Assembly (NCBI GenBank): GCA_009760855.2
Contig: WPIO01000068.1
Location: 1,694,501-1,758,500, forward strand
Source: Cristatella mucedo
Lineage: Eukaryota > Bryozoa > Phylactolaemata > Cristatellidae
Reading direction: 5' to 3'
Length of the DNA stretch: 64,000 nucleotides
Shown here: positions 45,130 through 58,704 of the stretch, piece after piece
How positions within the stretch are numbered: position 1 is the stretch's first letter
Layout of the letters: each line of letters starts with the position of its first letter
The notes under the pieces: model-generated
The model's database searches: none
Told to the model about the DNA's origin: nothing
Seen by the model: only the letters and a program-made list of their open reading frames with translations
Program-made: the position numbers and the translations under genes

Positions 45130-45600
45130 ATAGCATGATTATTATTCTTCTAATTTGGACATTTCAATTGTGCTCTTGGTTGATCACCGACCAACAGATT
45201 TCGCTTTCACTCTATAGAAACTCGCAGTGATAAAATGAGAATTATCACTAAAGGTGGCTTTACTGCTAGATGTTCGGCAGATAATTTTAACAATGATACG
45301 ATGAAAATAATTACAGGAAGGATAGTTTACGAAATAACACATCTTGGTGAACCTTTGAGCTCAATCTCTTCCAAGGTACTCATAATACCGTCAATGGGTG
45401 GCGTTTTATTGTTTAGGGAGGAAAAAAGCAGGCTGTAAAACTTAAACGTAGCTCAAGCGCACAAAGCATTTGATCATCTAGGAACGAGTAAATCCTTGGA
45501 GGAGAAGCAGGTGGTTTTCAGCTTCTGTTTAAATATCATTAACGCATGGGGATTTTGTGATAGTAGTTAGTATTAGTAGATTAGATTAGTAGTTAGTAAA
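45130..45600 (-). repeat. Dispersed repeat epsilon
   Basis: Same block as 11885-12300 in the other orientation. No gene. Confidence 0.55.
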
Positions 45601-45634
45601 TAGTATTTTTCTGATAGCTACGCGTAATAGGTAA

Positions 45635-45840
45635 ATGTGCATGCTGCCACTAACCACATTTGCATGCTGACCGTGTGCATGTCACCTCTAACCATGTTAT
45701 TAATTTTGTTTGTTTTTCAAGCATGATGTTACTTACCATTGAATTGCATTTCCCTTCGCATCAAATGTAAAGCGCCTAGAAAGAGATTAAGTTCTCTGTG
45801 GGCGCTTTATCAAGTACATTATTATTATTATTATTAAATA
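45635..45840 (+). mobile_element. LINE family II tail
   Basis: The last ~200 bp of a family II copy: AAAGCGCCTAGAAAGAGATT, GGGCGCTTTATCAAG, then ATT triplets. Confidence 0.7.
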
Positions 45841-46500
45841 AAGGGACCTCAAAATGACCGCCTCGAAAATCCCTGAAGTCCACATGCTGCTTGATGAGAA
45901 GCGAGTGCAGGTCAAAGGTGAAAAGGTGCCACGTGGAAGTCGTCACGTTCTTGACCGGCGAGGCTAGCTGCTCGGGTTTACTCCCACTAAAGGGATTTGT
46001 TGCAAAAGTCAGAAGACCGGCGACTAGCGAGTCTCGTCAAAGTCAAGAGGGGAGTGTCACAAATGACGAGCTCCGCCGCTGCACGCCTCTTGTCTGAGCG
46101 TGCCCGAAAATGGTGCAAAATAGCTCAACGTAGGTACACTTACAAGTTCACGTCATGTTATCCTCTAGCGAGAGATGCACCGATTAACCGCCGCATGCTG
46201 GGAAATAGCAGACCGCCTCCATCTACCTTTAGCGGCAACGGCTACCGAGCCTGTAACCGGCAGCCTTCGTTGGCCACTTCCTGGATAAACTTTAGCTTCC
46301 TGGATGAACTTCTCATCTTACTGCTCGCGTCAAGCACAGCCTGGCTTGCCGGCGGCCCAAGCCCAATGTCCGCCTACCTAACGTGACTGTCGGCTGCTGT
46401 CGACTTCGACGCAAATATGTTACGGGATAGTGGTAGGCGACGTGGAACAGCCGTCAAAGGTTCACCATGATATCCGGGACTGAAGGAAAGTGGGAAAGAT
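45841..46500 (+). repeat. Upstream flank of IL-17-like copy 4
   Basis: Conserved 5' flank in coding orientation, starting with GGGACCTCAAAATGACCGCC (end of repeat beta) and reaching the TATA box. No gene. Confidence 0.6.
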
Positions 46501-46505
46501 TCTTA

Positions 46506-46513
46506 TATAAAAG
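46506..46513 (+). promoter_or_regulatory. TATA box of IL-17-like copy 4
   Basis: TATAAAAG in CTTATATAAAAGAGCCTCG, 105 bp upstream of the ATG. Confidence 0.65.
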
Positions 46514-46617
46514 AGCCTCGTGGAAGCAAACACAGCACATCCCCGACGCTCTCGTAGGGTAGCAGAAGCAACAGGGCAGTGATCGGACGTTGTGAACGCC
46601 GAGTGACAGCCCTTGAA

Positions 46618-47176
46618 ATGAACAAAGTGTCGTCTGCCCTCGTCGTCACTAGTTGCACGACTCTGCTGCTGCTGACGGGCATTGCCCTCGGCGTGCCAGC
46701 ACCAACTCTCCTGCAGATTGGCCCTACCGACAGCATCAGCAGCACCAGTGGCGTAAAGGCGGACAGTCCGGCGATGGACGCTGCGGAATACGTGGTTACG
46801 CGTGAGTGTGACGAATCGTGCCTTCTTGACACAGCCCGACGGGCCAACGCCAGCAGTGTCGTAACACGAATACCCGTGACCAACGTCAGGCAAACCAAAG
46901 TCTGGGTGAATGGTAGCCAAACTAATTGCAACAGGTAAGCAGAGCGTGGGCGTCTACGGCAGAGTTCTGTGAAGTGAAGATGATAAGAAATGGAGCCGCG
47001 GTAGCCATTGCCAGTTCAAATCTCTATATAATTATATCTACTTAACTTAATCTATATCTACCGTCTGTTGATCGCTATTTAACTTGTTCTCAATCTCTAT
47101 TTCTCGACCTATCCATATGGCTATCTCTATCTAATTTCAGCCACGTATCTATATCAATTTCTCTGGCTACATATTG

Positions 47177-47209
<33 letters not shown>

Positions 47210-47606
47210 GCCTCTGTCTCGTTTCCTACATCGATATTCTTAACTGTTTTTGTCTACTCCTGTTCATATATATCTCTCTCTATTTCACCAACTTACGAAC
47301 GCTGGCCGCGACGCGGATTTAGCTCCACCTACCCAAGGTCACGTTTGCACATGTTTGACGCTCACACTTGGCCTTTGCAGCTTAAAGTGGGAGAATCAAG
47401 ACAGCGAGCGCTTTCCGCAAGTTATCAGCATGGAAATCTGCCAACCTGAATGTCAACAACAGCGCTCCTACGTATGCACCCAAAAAACACAGCAAGTGAC
47501 AGTTCTGGTGTCAAAAAGAAGTGCCTCAATCAAGGTGTACGTGGCACGCTTGCTGCTGCATCACAGCGAGTGCTCGTGCACCCGGAAGAAGGATAGCCAG
47601 CCCTGA
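46618..47606 (+). CDS. IL-17-like secreted cytokine, copy 4
   Basis: Exon 1 is 46618-46934 and exon 2 is 47381-47606, with a 446-bp intron, donor AACAG/GTAAGC and acceptor TTTGCAG/CTTAAAG. The product is 180 residues. Changes from copy 1 include PTLLQIGPTD for PNRLQIGPTG, GVKADS for GVATDS, and ARLLLHH for ARSLLHH. Signal peptide, eight cysteines and both N-glycosylation sequons are present. With TATA box and open frame, this is one of the best candidates for a working gene. Opposite-strand frames over exon 1 are shadows. Confidence 0.78.
47177..47210 (+). repeat. Intronic CT microsatellite (copy 4)
   Basis: CT run of about 34 bp at the shared intron position. Confidence 0.9.
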
Positions 47607-48850
47607 CGCTGACGCAGTCACTCTGAAGATGCTTTGTGTCGATTCCGACAGAGTACTAAGTAGGCCATTAGAGTGATTGCCGCGGGCACAATCCTGGACG
47701 CCGCAGTGGCAACGAGAGCGGAAAATGCTAACGCGAGAAAGACTGTTATATTTATCGAGAGAAGTCCGCACTGGTTACTTTTCCAGATCACTCGTCTGAT
47801 TCACCGGCATTCCAGATGACCATCTGAAATCGGCGAGCTGTATGCACGCCGCCACCGTACGCCACGTTGGCGATTTATGAATATAAACGTATTTACAAAT
47901 ATATGCAGGCATGCATGCAAGCACTGTTTTTTTACGAGTATACGTCGCAATTTGTTCTCAATTGTTTTGAAAAAATTATCCTGTGGGGGCAACTAGTTTA
48001 TGCTTGACTTTAGTTTAGCTGACGGGAAACGCAGAAATTGCGGGTTTCAAACATGCTGGGTGGATTTGAAGATGATTCAATCTGTGAGTAAATATACGAT
48101 TTAGACATTGATAATGTTGCAGAAGACTATGCAGATGTTAGCGTCGATACTTATACCGAGTTTCTTCCTAGCTGAGAGGATTAAAGCACACTTTTATTAA
48201 TACAAACGAGCTAGATATATTCAATACTAATATTGTTTTAATTAATACTTAAAAAAATACGATCGAACAATTTGCAGTGCGGTCATTTATAATCGTAAAC
48301 ATTGCGGTATATGTTCACGCAGCCTTGCATAATGTATTCTCAGTGTTACGTCGTTGAACTAGCAAGCGCTGGGCCGAGCCAGCACTCTTAGCATCCCCAC
48401 GTTTGTGCTTACTCTCTACAAATTTCTTTTTGTATACGCACTCCGAAAGACTTGACTTACAGCGAATACGCGAGATGGCCTTGTCGTCACAATGTCACAC
48501 GTAACGCTGATAGGACCACACACGCACACTGTCATGCACGGGCACGAGGACGAAAGGGAAAGTGTAGATGTGCACCGTGCTGGTTTGGCCAGATGGTTAA
48601 GGTGCTCGCAAAACACCAATACCACGGTGAATGTATTCATTGGTGAGCCGTGTTGGCACAATGGGTAAGGTGATTGCTTGTGACGATCTCGGTGTCCGAG
48701 GTCGTGGGCATGAATCCTGCGGTGGGCGATACTTCATTGCAGCGGCAAGCTGACGTGATATCCGTTAGGGCTCTTCGATTGCTATACAAATGAGGCCGTT
48801 CGATCAGCTTGTACTTCTTTTAACGACCGAGGTCGTGGGCTCGAACATCA
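47607..48850 (+). repeat. 3' flank of IL-17-like copy 4 with SINEs
   Basis: Conserved downstream DNA, inverse of 8.4-9.77 kb. It includes SINE heads at about 48584-48640 (TGGCCAGATGGTTAAGGTGC) and 48644-48740 (TGGCACAATGGGTAAGG, later GGGCATGAATCCTGC, which resemble Pol III A and B boxes). No intact gene. Confidence 0.65.
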
Positions 48851-48865
48851 TGACATATGCGAAGC

Positions 48866-48938
48866 GAGAGAGAGAGAGAGAGAAAGAGAGACAGAGAGAG
48901 AGAGAGAGAAAGAGATAGACAAAGAGACGGCGAGAGAG

Positions 48939-49009
<71 letters not shown>

Positions 49010-49425
49010 CAGAGAGACAGAGAGACAGAGAGAGATAGAAAGGGAGAGAGAGACAGCGAGAGACAGAGACAGAGAGACAGAGAGACAGAGAGAGACAGAA
49101 AGACACCGAGAGAGACAAAGAGAGAGAGAGAGACAGAAAGAGACATAGAGAGACAGAGAGACGGCGAGAGAGAGACGGCGAGAGAGAGAGAGGGAGAGAG
49201 AAAGAGAGACATAGAGACACAGAGAAAGAGAGGGAGACACAGAGGGACACAGAGAGATACTGGGAGAGAGAGAGGGAGACAGAGACAGAGAAACAGAGAA
49301 ACAGAGAGAGACAGAGACAGAGAGAGGGAGAGAGAGAGATAAAGAGAGAGGGAGAGAGAAAGGGAGAGGGAGAGAGAGAGAAGAAGAGAGAGAGAGACGG
49401 CGAGAGAGAAAGAGCGAGAGATGCT
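48866..49425. repeat. ~560-bp polypurine microsatellite
   Basis: GA-rich on the plus strand, with regular GACAGA variants and almost no T. It is by far the longest purine tract of this kind on this strand. Long Ser/Leu or Arg/Glu frames across it are artefacts. Confidence 0.95.
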
Positions 49426-49578
49426 GGCGGAGCCGATTTTGAGCGTTTCAGCTTGTTTGTGAGCCTTTCCGCACTATCCACTCGCTATTCATTTTTTGGT
49501 ATCGAAATCCAGAAACGAGTTCCCGTCGGCTGTGACGGCACGGTGACGCCATCACACTGCCACTTGCGTGCATCGCCT

Positions 49579-49640
49579 TCAATACAATACAATACAATAC
49601 AATACAATACAATACAATACAGTGCAATACAATACAGTGC
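49579..49640 (+). repeat. (AATAC)n pentanucleotide repeat
   Basis: About ten units of CAATA/AATAC, with two CAGTG interruptions near the right end. Confidence 0.95.
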
Positions 49641-49814
49641 CGTCGTTTCAACCACGACACGTTCGCCACGGCTTCGCGATTTGTCGTTGTCTCCTTCGCC
49701 GCCGCCTCCACCTCCGCGCCAACTGTTCCGCCTCCGTCGGTCGAGCGATCGGCGAGTTCCGAGTCGCCGCCTCAGGAAGCGGTGCAGATCCACGCGGGAG
49801 AGAGCCGCCTACCT
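49641..49814. other. Short GC-rich spacer
   Basis: Part of several overlapping open frames, without a recognisable domain. I see no gene. Confidence 0.5.
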
Positions 49815-49990
49815 GTCGGGACTAAGCTCGCATCGGAGGTATTCGCCGGTGGCAATCGAAACGCTGCAGCAGCCCCGGCTGTTGTACTCGCCCAGCTCGG
49901 AGCCCGAATCGCTCGGCGCCGAGTCTTTAGTTAAATAATTACAACTGCAAAAACGCTTGACCCAGTAAAGTCAGGCTTGTCACTCGAATC
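49815..49990. repeat. Dispersed repeat delta
   Basis: CGGGACTAAGCTCGCATCGG onward; the minus strand gives the GSELGE..CCSVSIATGEYLR pattern. Confidence 0.6.
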
Positions 49991-51520
49991 CTAGCGACCG
50001 ACGCCGCATCGCGGCCTCTCACGTGCCTCTCACGTGCGAGCGTGCGAGTCGCCTAGTTGCTCAAAGTTTATTTCCCATTTAAGACGCGCGGCGTGCGGCG
50101 GCAATATCGTGGCACGTGATGGCGAAAATGCACTCCAACGCCCACGGCGCGGTCGCAGCCCGGAGCGAGGAAGTGGACGCGCCACGCTCCTACGTGCTCG
50201 CGTAGGAGTAATGAGGTCCGACGGCCGCCTCCCACACGCTCTTCAGGAGTACGGGCTGATTACGTTTTTGCTTCCCTGCACCTACAGGTATGCACCCAAT
50301 TCACCCGCGATGACTGAGCAGTGAGGTACCCGACGGCGCCTGAGCACAGCTATGCTATTTTTAGCTCTCAAAGGGACAGCAGCAGCACGTGTTAGCAACC
50401 GTTTACCTCCCAAGGTGTTTCAAATAATCCGCACAAACACTGCCGGTCATCAACAGGACGTCATGATTGCAGACGGCCGCACAAGAGCTTGAGTAACCCC
50501 CTCGCATGGAGATGCTCCGACGAATGTGGTAGCGCCTGTTCCAGATTGGTTAGACTGGCGTCACTCGCGCTATACTGCTTTTCAAAAACAGACCAACTCT
50601 GTCAGGCAAGACGAACCGATGAATTGTGTTCCGGCTTACTCGTTCTCAATGGCTTGGTATAGTGGTCGTAGGCGGCCGTCCCGTATTACAAAGTTGATGC
50701 TTTGTAATTGTGTAAGCCCAAGCACGCAGTCACCGACTGGTACACTGCGACTGCAAAAGAACGCTGTGGATACATCGCGTGGCAAGAATGCTGGTGCGCC
50801 TCTGTATATTTAAAGCAGGGATCGTAGCAGTGCAGTGCTGCAATGTATGCGTGATTCCACGTTCTGGTTAGCAAGCAAATACCCGGAAATTAGACGACGG
50901 TTTAAATCACGACCGCATATGCGCACATTATTGTCCGCAAGTGCGCCGGTAGTACCTTTCCAGGAGGAGTAGGGTAGCCGTTGGCACTAACGTTGCGAAC
51001 TGATACAGTTTTGAATCACGATATTCCTCCACCGCTTTCATTGACCGGGAGTAAATGGTAGTTTTGCTCAACAGTTCTTCTGTGTTAATTCGCGGAACTC
51101 ACAGCCATGCTTATATCGCACATCGCAGAGAATTTGTGGTTTTTCATCTGCAGCGTCGAAGCGTAAGCGTCAACGTTTCCCCACAAACCGTTACGACTGT
51201 CCTAAAAAGTTCAAGGAACTAAAAGAGCGTAAGAGGCAACCGAAACTTGCAGCGACTCGTGTGACTTGCCTTAACGCCCATGGCGTTTTCTGCCATGGTC
51301 GGTGATTTATAAATATAAAGATCACAGTGCGTATGAATATTCGTCTCATTAGTTTTGTGCGCTCGTCCTTTGGAACTGTTCTTGCACAGGTGTAGTGTGC
51401 TAGTGGGTTTGAGTACTTGAGCTTAGGCAATTTCAAAGCATTTGCTTAGAAAACAGGCCCGCTGCCTACAATTCGATTACCAGGCATTGAGAACGGGGAA
51501 ACCAGATCTCAAATCGTTCG
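49990..51520. mobile_element. Foldback-like element, inverted relative to 17-19 kb
   Basis: The arm at 50050-50670 and the core at 50670-51480 match 17590-18990 in inverse orientation. The core frame is at 51191-51436 (-), equal to part of 17673-17969. The far arm is shortened near 51490-51540. No transposase is recognised. Confidence 0.6.
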
Positions 51521-51599
51521 CCGGTGGGCCACCCGACGAGGGGCATGAAGAGGCGGCTTCGCTAGGCTCCTGAGTGACGGGCTGGATTACAGTGAGTCC

Positions 51600-51800
51600 T
51601 GCCGCTGCGTGATTTTAATTAGCCTCGCCGCCGACCGATCGAGCCGCGCTCTGAGCTGGGCCAGAGCAACATCTGGGGCTGCCGCAGTGTTTATATGGTT
51701 GGCGAATACCTCCGACACGAGCTGAGTCAAAGCAGGAATGCTGCTCTCCCCCGCGATATGCACCTCTCCAAAGGCTGCGACTCGGAACCCTTTGATCCTT
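51600..51800. repeat. Dispersed repeat delta (partial)
   Basis: Shares GAGCTGGGCCAGAG-type and ATCTGGGGCTGCCGCAG-type words with the 59.9 kb piece. Confidence 0.5.
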
Positions 51801-51889
51801 CAACAAACGGTTGATGAGAAAAAAGGAAGGCTCTCACTCCCAATGGGTGCTCGAGGCGGCACGTCACCAAGTCCTTCTTGAGCGCCTCT

Positions 51890-52140
51890 CATCTCGCCTG
51901 TGCATTACTCTCACTGCATTTCAATGGTCCACGTCCTATCTCAGTGAGACACTGCAAAGTACTGATGTGAATGGACAAAGATCATTCGAGGAACCTCTGA
52001 CACATGGTCCTAATTCAGGGCTCCATGCTGGGTCAAGTTCTTTTCACGGTTTATACTCGTTCTCTTACCGAAGTGATTGCCAAGCGCAATGTAGGCTTTC
52101 AATCGAACGCGAATGATACTCAGTTGCACCTTTGATTTAT
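51890..52140 (+). pseudogene. LINE family III reverse-transcriptase fragment
   Basis: SYLSETLQSTDVNGQRSF, then a frameshifted stretch over the PQGS-to-YADD region. It joins repeat gamma directly, as at 15.96 kb. Confidence 0.6.
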
Positions 52141-52610
52141 TACTCACAATAATAATAGTAATAATGCATTTTATTTGGCTTGATTTGATTGCGTTTGGCA
52201 GGGCGCGTTGCAGTTCGCAGTGCCCGCCCAGGGGCTGTGATCGTGGTTAAGGTCGAGGCTGACCGATGCGAGCGAAAGGTCAGTTAAGCCTAGCGAAAAT
52301 CAGCCGTAAAAATACGAGCAAAGTAGAAAAGTCTTAAAGACAGCTGCGAACAAGAGCGAAACGAAAGCACCTGCACCAGGTCAACGAGTCTTACCTGTTC
52401 ACCATGCGTGACAGCGATATGCGGCTCGCTGTGTCGCGGTCCGCTTTGCGAACGCAGGCAAGAAATCAACGACCAACTGCAGGACGCTTGAATTCTGCTT
52501 GGGCGCAAGGAGACCAATTTCGTGTTCGCTACGTGGAAACTCGCTGTGAAATGTTCAGGATCATGATTGAATGCGGCTACTGCTGGCTGTAACTAAGGAT
52601 GTTCGGTGGA
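52140..52610 (-). repeat. Dispersed repeat gamma
   Basis: Inverse of 15480-15960. A short AAT triplet run follows at 52612-52640. Confidence 0.65.
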
Positions 52611-52639
52611 TTATAATAATAATAATAATGATTATAATA

Positions 52640-53310
52640 ATATTAATAGTAAGAATGCCAGTGATAAGGTCCCTAAACGATCCAAAAGTACTAAATCGCT
52701 TCCGAGGTTCTCAAAGTACCGTGAATGCATGGCATTTCAATTGCCTACTGGTAAAAGGGTCGGTGTAATACTGAAAGGTAGCGAAAGCTTACAAATAATT
52801 TTTTAAGGAGGATCCGGATAATGCTATGACGAATTGAATTATCATCAACTCGTGGGATTTCGCTTTGTCAGTTGCTAGTGAGTTCTAGGCTTTAAAGGCA
52901 TTAAAAGATAAAGGCATTATCTTCAAAGGATTTGATTGCGGTTCAAGGAATAGCTAAATTATTTAAGTCGGATGAGCGGATAGGAAAATGTTTCATCCGA
53001 TTGCAAGTGTCCTAAAAATATATATACATGTACGTACATATATCCAATGTGTATCTCTCCATGCTGGACCAGGTAAATGAAGGGACCTTAAAATGACCGC
53101 CTAAAAAATCGTTACATTAGGAAGGCATGCAACTAGTGAGTCACTGAAGTCAAGAGGGCAATGTCACAAATGTATGGACCAGATTCGCCGCTACTTGCCA
53201 CCAGTCTGATGAAGCTAGAAGTTTAGCCATATAGCTTCAAGTACGCATACATAGCCATGCACCTGATATAATCCTTTAGTGAGAGATGCGAGATTTTAAT
53301 GCGGCACGCT
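52640..53310 (-). repeat. Dispersed repeat alpha
   Basis: Inverse of 3850-4640 and 14760-15440. No gene. Confidence 0.65.
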
Positions 53311-53329
53311 GCAAAATATTAGACTGAGC

Positions 53330-53850
53330 GCACCGTAGCTCAGTTTTGGTGCGCCAGTCACGGACTCCTTGCACCAATCAGATTTCCGAGATATTGAGAA
53401 CGATAAAACCGAAACACGAGTCCCTGGTTTTTCATACGGAACAGTGTCGTTACAATTTCCGCAAACCATCTAGTGCGAGTGACGCCAGTCAAGCTGGTCT
53501 AAAACTGGGATTCTCACCTCGGCGGAGCAGTCACCGTACAAGAAGGTTTCTAAGCTATTTCCGCCACCTTCTAAATGCGTTAAATCCTGTTGATAACTAA
53601 CTGCGGTTGTGCTGGAAACACGCTGGAAGTTGAACGGTTGCAAATAGGCACTTCGACTGGTCATTAGCAGAGCTAAAACTAGTTTAGCTGTGCTCAGGAA
53701 CCCTGGGGTATCTGACCGCTCGACCGTCGCGTGAGAATTAGGTGCACAGCAGTACGTTCGGAAACAAGCATGTAATCTGACCGTATGCAGGAAGAGCGCG
53801 CGGGGGAGGGGGGTACGAAGTCAGAGACCTCATTCATGACTCAATCTGAC
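53330..53850 (+). mobile_element. Arm of a foldback-like element
   Basis: Inverse of 14230-14755. Starts with CTCAGTTTTGGTGCGCCAGT. Confidence 0.6.
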
Positions 53851-53869
53851 CTTATGGAGGAAGAGCGCG

Positions 53870-54830
53870 TGGCGATAAAGCCAACTTACTAGTTAGTGGC
53901 GAACAGAGTGCGGTGGAGAAACTGGAAAGGCTAGCCATCAAAATCGGTTCGGCCAGAATATCTCCTGTTGAATATGGGCGAAATCTAGGAGTCATTTGCT
54001 AAAGTGACCTGTCAGTGGACGACCGCATCAGCTCCACAGTCAAGTCTGCCTACTTTCAGCTAAATAACGTTGCTAAAATCCAGGCTTGCTTAGACAGGGA
54101 TACCTTACATGAGTTGGTTCATGCGTATGTGACTTCCTATCATGACTTTTGGAACTCGCTGCCTGCTGGCCTACAGGCTTGTGCAATCAAGCACTTCCAG
54201 CTTTCGCGAAATTCTGCAGCTAGGCTTTTCTGTCGTGAGCGTTGGAGTTGCCACATCGCACCACTTCTCGTCGGCCTGCACAGGCTAAAAGTCAAGCAAC
54301 AGATTGACTTCAGGGTTTCTATACTCACTTTTAGGTACCTTCATTCTCTGGCTCCAGCCTACCTATCAAATGTACTCGTCCACCAGACAAAGCATCGTAT
54401 AGCACCCGCTTGTTGGCAACGCAATTGTTTACCCAAACCTCGTAAGCATCTCAAATCTTTTGGAGACGACGCCTTTAGTCCATATGCTCCCAAAGCCTGG
54501 AACTAACTCTCGACCAGCTTCACTACGTCTCCTGACTTGTCCAAATTAAAAAAAAACTAAAACAGCACATATTTATCACAGCATTTAGTGCGTCCCTATG
54601 ATTCGTCCATTGTGTGCTTATGCGTGCTGACACTTTGCATGGTGCCACCAAACATGCTTGCATGCTGATCTTGTGCACGGCACCCCTAACCATGCTATTC
54701 TTGTTTATTGAGTGTGCTATCACTAACCATTTGATCGTGCCTTCTTTTCAGCAAATGCAAAGTGCCTAAAGAGATATTGAGTTCTTCGTGGGCATTTTAT
54801 CAAATTTATAAAATTATAAAAAATAGTATG
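53870..54830 (+). mobile_element. LINE family II, best preserved 3' part
   Basis: A 163-codon frame (54015-54506) gives the C-terminal RT region in one piece: DDRISSTVKSAYFQLNNVAK, later NSLPAGLQACAIKHFQLSRN, LHSLAPAYLSNVL and HLKSFGDDAFSPYAPKAWN. The tail GGGCATTTTATCAAATTTAT follows. 5'-truncated and not autonomous. Confidence 0.8.
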
Positions 54831-55289
54831 AGTATTAATGTTCTTATTTGGACATTTCAATTGTGCTTTTGGTTGATCACCGACCAACAGATTTCGTTTT
54901 CACTTTATAGAAACTCGCAGTGGTAGAGTGAGAATTATCACCACAGGTGGCTACGGCTGGCTTTACTGCTAGATGTTCGGTAGATTATTTTAAAAATGAT
55001 GCGATGATAGTATTGATAGGAATGATAGTATAAAAAATAACACATTTGGGTGAACCTTTGAGCTTAATCTCTTTCAAGGTACTCAAAATACCGTCAATAA
55101 GTGGAGTTTTATTGTTTAGGGAGGAAAAAAGCAGGCTGTAAAACTTAAACGTAGCTCAAGCGCACAAAGCTTTTGATCATCTAGGAACGAGTAAATCCTT
55201 GGAGGAGAAGCAGGTGGTTTTCAGCTTCTGTTTAAATCTCATTAACGCATGGGGATTTTGTGATAGTAGTCCATTGTGACTTCTCTCTA

Positions 55290-55290
<1 letters not shown>
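54830..55290 (-). repeat. Dispersed repeat epsilon
   Basis: Same block as 45130-45600. Ends at a short (AT)n run (55293-55325). Confidence 0.55.
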
Positions 55291-55325
<35 letters not shown>

Positions 55326-55330
<5 letters not shown>

Positions 55331-55440
55331 TGTATAGCGCCCCAAGAGAACTAAATCTCTATTCAAGCCCTTCACATATGCCTCAGGGCTCAAGCCCACG
55401 ACCTCAGCCAGACCTTAGTCGGGGCAAGCACCTTAACCGC
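55326..55440 (-). mobile_element. SINE-like segment
   Basis: TTATTTGTATAGCGCC..AGGGCTCAAGCCCACGACCTC..AGCACCTTAACCGC on the plus strand; on the minus strand it has the tRNA-like order described for 2825-3020. Confidence 0.5.
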
Positions 55441-55443
55441 TTT

Positions 55444-55760
55444 CATGGCACCAAAGTAAAGGTTGTATCTTCAAATTATTTGATTTCGATTCCAGCCATA
55501 GCTAAACACTTTGAGGAGCCAAAAAGTGCACGTGGTAGAATGTCTCGTCTGGTTGCGAAGATCTTGTAGATTCGCTGGACCCGGTAAATGAAGAGATCGA
55601 ACGTTGATTTTCTGAGAAAACCTTGACCTCGGCATAAATGTTTTAAGGAGTAAGAAGAGCATGAAAATGTCTTCTCTGGTTGCAAATTTCTGATAGCTAC
55701 GCTTGACAGGTAAATGAAGGGACCTCAAAATGACCGCCTCGAAAATCCCTGAAGTCTACA
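55444..55760 (-). repeat. Dispersed repeat beta
   Basis: Copy of 5036-5400 in the same orientation, with the 85-codon frame 55471-55728. Confidence 0.65.
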
Positions 55761-56360
55761 TGCTGCTCGATGAGAAGCCAGTGCAAGTCAAATGTTAAAA
55801 TGTGCCTTGTGAAGTCGTGACCATCTCGACCGGCGAAGCTAGCTGCTCGGGTTTACTCCCACTATACGGATTTAGTGCGCAGGTCAAAAGACCGGCGACT
55901 AGTGAGTCGTCAAAGTCAAGAGGGGAACGTCACAAATGTATTGGACGAGCTCCGCCGCTGAATGTATCTTGTATGAGCATGCCCGAAAACGGGGTAAAGT
56001 AGCTAAACGTAGGTACACTTACACGTTCACGTTATTTCATCCTACTAGCGAGAGATAAGCCAATTAAGCCCGGCATGCTGTGAAATAGGAGACTGCCTCC
56101 ATCTAATTTTAGCGGCAACAGCGAACGAGCCCAACCAACAGCCTGCTTCTTTAGCCACTTCCTGGATAAACTTCTCACCTTACTGCTCGCGTCAAGCGCA
56201 GCCTGGCTAGCCGGCGAGCCAAGTCCAATGTCCGGCTACCTACCACGGCAGTCGGCTGCTTGCGACTACGACGCAAATAGGCTGCGGGATAGTGGTAGGC
56301 GACAGGGAACAGCCGTCAGTGGTTCACCATGATATCCGGGACTGAAAGAAAGTGGGAAAG
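55760..56360 (+). repeat. Upstream flank of IL-17-like copy 5
   Basis: Conserved 5' flank of the family, more diverged than between copies 1 and 3. No gene. Confidence 0.6.
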
Positions 56361-56367
56361 ATCTTTA

Positions 56368-56374
56368 TATAAAA
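56368..56374 (+). promoter_or_regulatory. TATA box of IL-17-like copy 5
   Basis: TATAAAA in CTTTATATAAAACAGCCTCG, 105 bp upstream of the ATG. The base after the box is C instead of G. Confidence 0.6.
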
Positions 56375-56479
56375 CAGCCTCGTGGAGGGAAACACAGCAC
56401 ATCCCCGACGCTCTCGTAGGGTAGCTGAAGCAACAGGGCAGTGATCGGACTTTGTGAACGCCGAGTGACAGCCCTTGAA

Positions 56480-57711
<1,232 letters not shown>

Positions 57712-58440
57712 CGCTGACGCAGTCACTCTGAAGATGCTTTGTGTCGATTCCGACAGAGTACTAAGTAGGCCGTTAGAGTGATTGCCGCGGGCACAATCCT
57801 GGACGCCACAGTCGCAACGAGATATTCATCGAGAGAAGTCCGCACTGATTACTTTTCCAGATCACTCGCCTGATTCACCGGGATTCCAGATGAACTTCTG
57901 AAATCGGCGAGCTGTATGCACGCCGCCACCGTACGCCACGTTGGCGATTTATGAATATAAACGCATTTACAAATTTATACAGGCATGCATGCAAGCACTG
58001 TTTTTTTACGAGTATACGTCGCAATTTGTTCTCAATTGTTTAGAAAAAAGTATCCTGTGACTTAGGATAATAATAATGACAAAATTTAAAACCACTCCTT
58101 ACCTGCCTATCTAGACTCCTTAATCTGTTCATGGGGGGGCAACTAGTTTTCGCTTGACTTCAGTTTAGCTGACGGGAAACGCAGAAATTGCCAGTTTGCT
58201 GGTAATTGCTCGTGCGTCTAGAAAAGACAAAGCTAGCCGGCGGTCAGGCTAGCGACGCCGTTCCGCCCCAGCCGGACTCACCACTATGCCCGCCCAAAGG
58301 GCTCGCTGTGTACCACCTCATTGTGCACTGCAATTGGACAGTACCGGCTGGATTTAATAGCAACGGTTGAGCTGCGGTCGCATGACAAGCTAGTCTTGCA
58401 TTGGACCAACTTTCAGTCTGTGCTTCAGCCTGTACACACG
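57712..58440 (+). repeat. 3' flank of IL-17-like copy 5 and start of copy 6 region
   Basis: 57712-58200 is the conserved 3' flank. A ~25-bp deletion relative to others removes GCGGAAAATGCTAACGCG-type sequence near 57823. 58200-58440 has no recognised content. Confidence 0.55.
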
Positions 58441-58445
58441 CTATC

Positions 58446-58449
<4 letters not shown>

Positions 58450-58510
<61 letters not shown>
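58450..58510 (+). repeat. (CT)n microsatellite
   Basis: About 60 bp of CT. It may correspond to the intron repeat of the lost sixth cytokine copy. Confidence 0.95.
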
Positions 58511-58511
<1 letters not shown>

Positions 58512-58704
58512 TTCTCTTACTCTCTTATTCTCTTACTGGCACTCCGGAGTAGCTTCCGTGACTGCTACTACATCCTTATGTACGTGCGTGCGCTCGCACA
58601 CTTGCGTTGCATGCCTACGATACAATATAGCCGTCGTCGTCAATACAGCAACTGGCCTGGGGGGGGGGCAAAGTTCATCTTCGTCGCTCCGCCATCGTTC
58701 TTCC

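Noticed and set aside
48804-49481. Ser/Leu-rich or Arg/Glu-rich frames of 130-225 codons
   Set aside because: Produced by the GA/CT microsatellite; the same holds at 24276-24670, 57006-57427 and 58321-58779.
49579-49640. AATAC array as a CRISPR or telomere repeat
   Set aside because: A pure pentanucleotide microsatellite without spacers, and not a known telomere unit.
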